This document shows, piece after piece, positions 51,791 through 57,317 of a stretch of 57,317 bases of DNA; the first letter of the stretch is position 1; each line of letters begins with the position of its first letter. Both the position numbers and the translations under genes were made by a program. This DNA is from an uncultured Prevotella sp. (GTDB taxonomy: Bacteria > Bacteroidota > Bacteroidia > Bacteroidales > Bacteroidaceae): contig ONAK01000019.1 of NCBI GenBank assembly GCA_900315765.1, positions 1 through 57,317 on the forward strand, given 5' to 3'. The notes under the pieces were generated by a model. The model worked only from the letters and a program-made list of their open reading frames with translations, had not been told where the DNA came from and did not search any database.

Positions 51791-53896
51791 ATGAATAAAC
51801 TGACTCTTATGACTTTGGCAACATTAGCCACGACGGCAGTTTCGGCTCAGGGACTGCAATATCCTAAGGCTGAGAAAGACGGCACCGTCGACGAGTATTT
51901 TGGTGTGAAAGTGGCCGACCCTTATCGTTGGCTCGAAAATGACACGAGTGCGCAGACTGCTGCGTGGGTGGAGGCTGAAAACAAGGTTACGAACGCCTAC
52001 CTGCAGAAGATTCCTTTCAGAGGCAAACTGCTGAAGCGCCTGACCGATCTGGCCAATTATGAGAAGATTTCGGCGCCTCGCAAGCATCACGGCAAGTGGT
52101 ACTTCTACAAGAACGACGGATTGCAGAATCAGTACGTGATGTACGTGATGGACAAGCTGGGAGGCGAGCCACGCGTGTTCCTCGACCCTAACAAACTGAG
52201 TGCCGACGGAACGGTGGCTTTGAAGGGCGTTAGCTTCTCAAATAATGGCAAGTACGCAGCCTACAATATCTCGCGTAGTGGTAGCGACTGGGAGGAGTTC
52301 TTCGTCATCGACTTGAAGACTGGGCAGCTGACCGGCGACCACATCGAGTGGGCCAAGTTCTCGAATGCCTCGTGGCTGGGCGACGGTTTCTTCTATAGTG
52401 CCTACGATGCGCCCGAGAAGGGCAAGGAGTTCTCGAACATGAACTCTGGTCACAAGATATACTATCATAAGGTAGGTATGCCCCAGAGCGAGGATGTGCT
52501 GTTCTATCAGAATCCAGCCTATCCCAAGCGTTTCTACTATGTGGCTGTCAACGAGGACGAGACCAAGATGTATCTCTACGAGGCAGGAGCAGGCTCAGGC
52601 AACAATCTCTTTGTGAGAGATCTGAAACAACCTAACTCTCAGTTCATTCAGATGACATCCGACATGGACTATCAGTACTCACCTATCTATGACGATGGTG
52701 ATAAGATATGGATTTACACCAATTATGGTGCCCCCAAGGGGCGCATCATGGTGGCTGATATCCATCAGGCAGGTGTAGACAGCTGGCAGGAGCTGGTGGC
52801 TGAGCAGGAGAATGTGCTCTCTGGCATCGACGTTATCAATCGCCAGCTCATCCTTACCTATCAGAAGGATGCTTCGGATCATGCCTATCTTTACGGACTT
52901 GATGGTAAGATGAAGCATGAGATTAAGTTGCCATCAGTTGGTAGTGTAGGTTTTACGGGTGATGAGAAGGAGCCTGGGTGCTTCTATACCTTCACCTCGT
53001 TCACCATTCCCGGCACTATCTACAGCTACGATATGGCTAAGAACGAGAGTAAGCTCTATTCATCGCCCAAGGTGAAGTTCCGCCAGGATGACTTTACCTC
53101 TGAACAGGTGTTCTTCCAGAGTAAGGACGGTACGCGCATACCCATGTTCCTTACTTATAAGAAGGGGCTGAAGCGCAATGGCAAGAATCCCGTTTATCTC
53201 TATGGCTACGGTGGTTTCAACATCTCTCTTGGCCCAAGTTTTTCTGCTACTCGCATCCCCTTCCTCGAGAATGGCGGCATCTATGCTCAGGTAACGCTGC
53301 GAGGCGGTAGTGAGTATGGTGAGGAGTGGCATCTGGCTGGTACTAAGATGCAGAAGCAGAATGTGTTCGACGATTTTATCGGTGCTGCCGAGTGGCTTAT
53401 CAGCGAGGGCTATACTAATAAGAACAAGTTGGCCATCGTGGGTGGTTCTAACGGCGGACTGCTCGTGGGAGCCTGTATGACTCAGCGCCCTGATCTCTAT
53501 CGCGTGGCAATCCCTCAGGTTGGCGTGATGGACATGCTGCGCTATCATAAGTTCACGATTGGTTGGAACTGGGCCAGCGATTATGGTACCAGTGAGGACT
53601 CTAAGGAGATGTTCGAGTATCTGCGTGGCTATTCGCCACTTCACAATCTGAAGCCTGGTACAGCCTATCCCGCAACGCTCGTAACGACTGCCGACCACGA
53701 CGATCGCGTGGTGCCTGCCCACTCATTTAAGTTTGCAGCCACCTTGCAGGAGTGCCATCAGGGCAACAATCCTGTGCTCATCCGCATCGACACCAAAGCT
53801 GGTCACGGAGGTGGCAAGCCGTTGGCAAAAGTGCTTGAGGAACAGGCTGATATCTACGGATTCATCCTCTACAATATGGGTGAAAAGTTTAAGTAA
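51791..53896 (+). CDS. Secreted prolyl oligopeptidase (S9A)
   Basis: 701 residues with a signal peptide (cleavage after VSAQ). N-terminal beta-propeller (about 80-400) and C-terminal alpha/beta hydrolase domain. Catalytic triad: Ser in GGSNGGLL, Asp in DHDDRVVP, His in AGHGGGKP. It cleaves short peptides after proline in the periplasm, fitting a peptide-using gut or oral anaerobe. Confidence 0.94.
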   Translation: MNKLTLMTLATLATTAVSAQGLQYPKAEKDGTVDEYFGVKVADPYRWLENDTSAQTAAWVEAENKVTNAYLQKIPFRGKLLKRLTDLANYEKISAPRKHHGKWYFYKNDGLQNQYVMYVMDKLGGEPRVFLDPNKLSADGTVALKGVSFSNNGKYAAYNISRSGSDWEEFFVIDLKTGQLTGDHIEWAKFSNASWLGDGFFYSAYDAPEKGKEFSNMNSGHKIYYHKVGMPQSEDVLFYQNPAYPKRFYYVAVNEDETKMYLYEAGAGSGNNLFVRDLKQPNSQFIQMTSDMDYQYSPIYDDGDKIWIYTNYGAPKGRIMVADIHQAGVDSWQELVAEQENVLSGIDVINRQLILTYQKDASDHAYLYGLDGKMKHEIKLPSVGSVGFTGDEKEPGCFYTFTSFTIPGTIYSYDMAKNESKLYSSPKVKFRQDDFTSEQVFFQSKDGTRIPMFLTYKKGLKRNGKNPVYLYGYGGFNISLGPSFSATRIPFLENGGIYAQVTLRGGSEYGEEWHLAGTKMQKQNVFDDFIGAAEWLISEGYTNKNKLAIVGGSNGGLLVGACMTQRPDLYRVAIPQVGVMDMLRYHKFTIGWNWASDYGTSEDSKEMFEYLRGYSPLHNLKPGTAYPATLVTTADHDDRVVPAHSFKFAATLQECHQGNNPVLIRIDTKAGHGGGKPLAKVLEEQADIYGFILYNMGEKFK

Positions 53897-53903
53897 AATA
53901 ATT

Positions 53904-53943
53904 AAGTGCAGCGCCATCAAGGTTGCTGCACTTGTTTTTTTTT
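53904..53943 (+). terminator. Terminator of the prolyl oligopeptidase gene
   Basis: Perfect nine-base stem AAGTGCAGC/GCTGCACTT (53904-53912 with 53925-53933), 12-base loop, T-run to 53943. Its GTGCAGC stem resembles the terminators at 37691 and 40831. Confidence 0.88.
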
Positions 53944-53960
53944 GCTTTGCGGCGGGGATT

Positions 53961-54701
53961 TTACTTTGCGCCGAGGATTTCGCGGGCGCGGGCTGTTTGC
54001 TCGGCGGTTGGGGTCGGGGTATCCGCCAGGGTGTAGGCGATGCCCAGGTTGTCCCACTTGAAGGTGCCTAGGGTGTGGTAGGGCAGTACCTCAACCCGCT
54101 GTACATTGATGAGCGTGTCGATGAAGTGGCGCAGCTGGGTGAGCTGGGCCTCGTCGGTGGTGATGCCAGGCACCAACACATGGCGAATCCAAACGGGCTT
54201 CTGGATGTCGGAGAGATAGCGGGCGCAGTCGAGAATATGCTCGTTGCCGTGGCCTGTGAGCCAACGATGCTTCTCGCTATCTATGTGCTTGATGTCGAGC
54301 AGTACCAGGTCGGTGCTCTGCATCAGGCGCTGGAACTTAGCGAAGAAAGGTTCCTCGCGGGTGAAAGGCTGGGCGGCTGTATCAAGACAAGTGTTGATGC
54401 CTCGACGATGGGCCTCCTCGAATAAGTCGATAAGGAAATCAATCTGCAGCAATGCCTCGCCACCGCTCACGGTGATGCCGCCATCGGGGCCCCAGTAGCT
54501 GCGGTAGCGCTCGGCCTTGTCGAGCAGTTCGCCAGCAGTCATCTGTTTGCCGCAGGTATCAGAACCAAGCCTCCATGTGTCGGGGTTGTGGCAGTAGCGG
54601 CAGCGCATCTGACAACCCTGCAGGAAAATAAGAAACCGAATCCCTGGCCCATCAACAGAGCCAAAGGATTCGGTAGAGTGTATATAGCCGGGAGTAGTCA
54701 T
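53961..54701 (-). CDS. pflA: Pyruvate formate-lyase-activating enzyme
   Basis: 246 residues, radical SAM. The 4Fe-4S motif is CQMRCRYC in GCQMRCRYCHNPDTW; GGEALLQ and the LLDIKH region are also typical. It installs the glycyl radical in PflB. Its ATG overlaps the pflB stop by one base (TAATG). Confidence 0.95.
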   Translation of the reverse strand: MTTPGYIHSTESFGSVDGPGIRFLIFLQGCQMRCRYCHNPDTWRLGSDTCGKQMTAGELLDKAERYRSYWGPDGGITVSGGEALLQIDFLIDLFEEAHRRGINTCLDTAAQPFTREEPFFAKFQRLMQSTDLVLLDIKHIDSEKHRWLTGHGNEHILDCARYLSDIQKPVWIRHVLVPGITTDEAQLTQLRHFIDTLINVQRVEVLPYHTLGTFKWDNLGIAYTLADTPTPTAEQTARAREILGAK

Positions 54702-56947
54702 TACAGGCTCTCGTGAGATTGACGTGCAATAACATCCTCCTGCTGCTCGCGAGTGAGGTCGATGAACTTCACGGCGTAACCAGATACACGAATTGTGAAG
54801 TTAGCGTACTCGGGCTTCTCGGGATGCTCCATAGCATCGCGCAGCTTGTCGACAGCAAACACGTTCACGTTCAGGTGGTGAGCACCACGGCTGAAGTAAC
54901 CGTCCATCACACGAACCAGCGTGTTGGCACGCTCGTCGTCGTTCTGTCCCAAAGCGTTAGGACTGATGGTCTGGGTGTTAGAGATACCATCGAGGGCATA
55001 CTCGTAAGGCAGCTTGGCAACAGAGTTGAGCGAAGCCAGCAATCCGTTCTGCTCGGCACCATAGCTTGGGTTTGCACCAGGAGCCAGAGGAGTGCCTGCG
55101 CGGCGACCATCGGGCAGATTGCCTGTGTACTTACCATAAACCACGTTAGAGGTGATGGTGAGGATAGAGCAGGTTGGGGTAGCGTTACGATAGGTGGCGT
55201 GCTTGCGAATCTTCTTAACGAAGGTCTTGAGCAGCCATACGGCAATCTCGTCGGCGCGGTCGTCGTCGTTACCGTAGCGTGGGAAGTCGCCCTCGGCTAC
55301 GTAGTCAACGTTGAATCCCTCCTCGTCGCGAATCATCTTTACCTTTGCATACTTAACGGCAGAGATAGAATCGACAACGTGAGAGAATCCGGCGATACCG
55401 GTAGCGAATGTACGACGTACGTTGGTATCGATGAGGGCCATCTCGGCAGCCTCGTAGAAGTACTTATCGTGCATGTAGTGGATGAGGTTCAGGGTGTTTA
55501 CATACACACCTGCCAGCCAGTCCATAGCCTGATCGAAGCGTGGAGCCAGCTCCTCCCAAGTGAGGTATTCGTCCTTGATGGGGCGGAAGCCAGGAGCTAC
55601 CTGCTCGCGGGTCTTGGCGTCGACACCACCGTTACATGCATAGAGGAAACACTTGGCCAGGTTGGCGCGTGCTCCGAAGAACTGCATCTCCTTACCAGTC
55701 TGGGTAGCACTTACGCAGCAGCAGATGCTATAATCGTCGCCCCATACAGGACGCATCACCTCGTCGTTCTCGTACTGGATAGAGCTGGTCTTTACAGAGA
55801 TCATAGCTGCGTACTTCTTGAAGTTCTCGGTGAGGCGAGGAGAGTAGAGCACGGTGAGATTTGGCTCGGGCGATGGACCCATGTTCTCCAGTGTGTGGAG
55901 AAAACGGTAGTCGTTCTTGGTCACCATGTGGCGTCCGTCCATGCCCATACCACCTACCTCGAGTGTAGCCCAAACGGGGTCGCCAGAGAAGAGCTGGTTG
56001 TAAGATGGGATACGGGCGAACTTAACCATGCGGAACTTCATGACCAGGTGGTCGATAAGCTCCTGAGCCTCGGCCTCGGTCAGAGTGCCCTCTTCCATAT
56101 CGCGCTGGATGTAGATATCGAGGAAGGTAGATACGCGACCTACTGACATGGCAGCACCATTCTGAGTCTTGATGGCAGCCAGATAGCCGAAGTAGAGCCA
56201 CTGGACAGCCTCGCGAGCGTTATTGGCGGGCTGAGAGATATCGAAACCATAGATCTGAGCCATAGCCTTCATCTCCTTCAGGGCCTTGATCTGCATAGAA
56301 ATCTCCTCACGCAGACGAATCACGTCATCGCTCATCACACCGGCACCGCAGTTGCGCTTGTCGGCCTCCTTCTCGGCGATGATGAAGTCGATACCATACA
56401 GAGCCACACGGCGGTAGTCGCCCACGATACGGCCACGACCATAAGTATCGGGCAGACCTGTGAGGATGTGGTTATGACGAACGTGCATCATCTCCTCGGT
56501 GTAAGCATCGAATACGCCATCGTTGTGAGTCTTGCAATATTTGGTGAAGATCTCGTGCAGCTTCTCTGAGGGCTGGTAGCCGTAAGTTGTGCAAGCCTGC
56601 TCAGCCATCTTGATGCCGCCAAAAGGCATGAAGGCGCGCTTAAGGGGTTTATCGGTCTGCAGACCAACTACCTTCTCCAGGTCCTTCTTACTCTCGTCGA
56701 TGTAAGCTGGGCCATAAGCTGTCATGCTCGATACGATTTCTGTCTCCATGTCGAGCACACCGCCCTTGGCACGCTCCTCCTTCTGCAACTCCTGCAGACG
56801 TCCCCACAAAATGTTGGTGGCATCGGTAGGTGCAGCAAGGAATGACTCGTCGCCTTCATAAGATGTGTAGTTGTTCTGAATAAAGTCTCTGAGGTTGACC
56901 TCTTCGGTCCATTTGGTTCCTTTAAAACCACGCCATTCTTTACGCAT
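54701..56947 (-). CDS. pflB: Formate C-acetyltransferase (pyruvate formate-lyase)
   Basis: 748 residues. It converts pyruvate and CoA to acetyl-CoA and formate anaerobically. The catalytic Cys pair lies in YSICCCVSA, where three Cys occur in a row, and the radical Gly in RVSGYAVKF near the C-terminus. N-terminal WRGFKGTKW is the family start. A long antisense open frame over this gene is a codon-usage shadow. Confidence 0.96.
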   Translation of the reverse strand: MRKEWRGFKGTKWTEEVNLRDFIQNNYTSYEGDESFLAAPTDATNILWGRLQELQKEERAKGGVLDMETEIVSSMTAYGPAYIDESKKDLEKVVGLQTDKPLKRAFMPFGGIKMAEQACTTYGYQPSEKLHEIFTKYCKTHNDGVFDAYTEEMMHVRHNHILTGLPDTYGRGRIVGDYRRVALYGIDFIIAEKEADKRNCGAGVMSDDVIRLREEISMQIKALKEMKAMAQIYGFDISQPANNAREAVQWLYFGYLAAIKTQNGAAMSVGRVSTFLDIYIQRDMEEGTLTEAEAQELIDHLVMKFRMVKFARIPSYNQLFSGDPVWATLEVGGMGMDGRHMVTKNDYRFLHTLENMGPSPEPNLTVLYSPRLTENFKKYAAMISVKTSSIQYENDEVMRPVWGDDYSICCCVSATQTGKEMQFFGARANLAKCFLYACNGGVDAKTREQVAPGFRPIKDEYLTWEELAPRFDQAMDWLAGVYVNTLNLIHYMHDKYFYEAAEMALIDTNVRRTFATGIAGFSHVVDSISAVKYAKVKMIRDEEGFNVDYVAEGDFPRYGNDDDRADEIAVWLLKTFVKKIRKHATYRNATPTCSILTITSNVVYGKYTGNLPDGRRAGTPLAPGANPSYGAEQNGLLASLNSVAKLPYEYALDGISNTQTISPNALGQNDDERANTLVRVMDGYFSRGAHHLNVNVFAVDKLRDAMEHPEKPEYANFTIRVSGYAVKFIDLTREQQEDVIARQSHESL

Positions 56948-57011
56948 AAATTAATTAGTGTTTTTTTGTTCTTTTGTAAAATAATAATACCTATTGTATT
57001 TTTTCCGGCTG

Positions 57012-57042
57012 CAAAGGTACTACTTTTTTATGACCTGTGCAA
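57012..57042 (-). promoter_or_regulatory. Promoter of pflBA
   Basis: Minus strand TTG (57042-57040), 20 bases, TACCTTTG (57019-57012), leader about 60 bases. Confidence 0.7.
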
Positions 57043-57080
57043 CTTTTTGCGCAGCATTATTGAATATCGTGATACAAATC

Positions 57081-57110
57081 AAAAAAAAGGAGCACCCGAA
57101 TGGATGCTCC
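57081..57110 (-). terminator. Terminator of nifJ
   Basis: Nine-base stem 57089-57097 with 57102-57110. The one DNA mismatch becomes a U-G wobble on the minus-strand RNA. Loop of four, then eight U. It stands between nifJ and the pflB promoter. Confidence 0.9.
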
Positions 57111-57139
57111 CTTGAATATGGAATGAAAGATTAAATCTA

Positions 57140-57317
57140 TTAATCCTCCCAGTTCTCTGCAGCCTTACGGATGTAAGACTTGTAGCGCAGCTGAGCCATA
57201 CGCTGTGCCTCAGCAAACAGCTCCTCGGCCTCGTTAGGATAAGCCTTCTTAACAGAGAGGTAACGAACCTCACCGAGCAGGAAGTCGTGGAAGTTCTCCC
57301 AGTTAGGCTCCTTAGAG
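57140..57317 (-). CDS. nifJ: Pyruvate:ferredoxin oxidoreductase, C-terminal fragment
   Basis: The last 58 residues in frame to the window edge, ending AENWED. NFHDFLLGEVRYLSVKKAYP followed by EAEELFAEAQRMAQLRYKSY matches the extreme C-terminus of single-chain NifJ. The enzyme makes acetyl-CoA, CO2 and reduced ferredoxin from pyruvate. Its neighbour pflBA offers the formate route for the same step. Confidence 0.8.
   Translation of the reverse strand, partial: SKEPNWENFHDFLLGEVRYLSVKKAYPNEAEELFAEAQRMAQLRYKSYIRKAAENWED

Noticed and set aside
54713-56146. Long plus-strand open frame of 477 codons over pflB
   Set aside because: It is antisense to a clear pyruvate formate-lyase and its translation has no domain-like pattern; biased codon use of pflB explains it.
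57079-57273. Minus-strand open frame of 64 codons near the right end
   Set aside because: It overlaps, in another frame, the NifJ C-terminus, which reads through to the edge with family motifs, and it includes the terminator.

Overview
The window is chromosomal DNA from a member of the Bacteroidota, most likely Prevotella or a close relative (order Bacteroidales). This rests on three things. Bacteroidota-type promoters recur throughout (TTTG, about 20 bases, TAnnTTTG), with almost no Shine-Dalgarno sequences. Several families are typical of Bacteroidales: DUF4494, the HU-CCDC81/SPOR protein, the 35-residue smalltalk peptide beside an HU-like protein, a PorT-like barrel and a six-gene Na+-NQR operon. 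The metabolism also fits: pyruvate formate-lyase next to pyruvate:ferredoxin oxidoreductase, and a glycogen branching enzyme. I found no rRNA, tRNA or CRISPR array.

Regions 0-32 kb are mostly housekeeping genes in short operons. From the left: the end of an unknown gene and a repeat-rich gap; a minus-strand operon (HU-SPOR membrane protein, zinc-ribbon/FHA protein, SGNH hydrolase); ugd plus a lipoprotein; a periplasmic 5'-nucleotidase plus NudC; a short DnaJ-like protein; kdsB; a MORN-repeat secreted protein; YhcH and glgB with a membrane protein; two tandem acyl-CoA synthetase paralogues; a LolC/E-like permease coupled to an aminotransferase; a membrane pseudokinase, DUF4494 and YggS operon; a Nudix/EFR1 ferredoxin pair; a PorT-like barrel; truA and a DMT transporter; and a TamB-like protein.

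At 32.0-37.7 kb lies nqrABCDEF. The nqrA copy is broken by what look like two internal deletions, while nqrB-F are intact. From 37.7 to 48.7 kb the window is accessory. It holds a four-gene cassette bounded by near-identical terminators (three unknown proteins and a DUF1016/PDDEXK nuclease carrying hairpin-forming tandem repeats). It also holds a DUF3987-Toprim-HTH-HU-smalltalk locus, and a probable defence operon made of a RloA-like ATPase, a RloB-like Toprim protein fused to a winged helix, and a translationally coupled protein of unknown family. Two copies of a dispersed repeat of about 100 bases flank most of this island.

From 48.7 kb to the end the genes are core-like again: a lipoprotein, an unusual Na/Pi cotransporter-PhoU-OmpR/PhoB winged-helix fusion, a secreted prolyl oligopeptidase, pflA, pflB, and the C-terminus of nifJ. 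The best candidates for undescribed biology are the transporter/DNA-binding fusion, the third gene of the RloAB-like operon, and the compensated hairpin repeats in the DUF1016 gene. Family assignments were made by reading motifs, without database searches.
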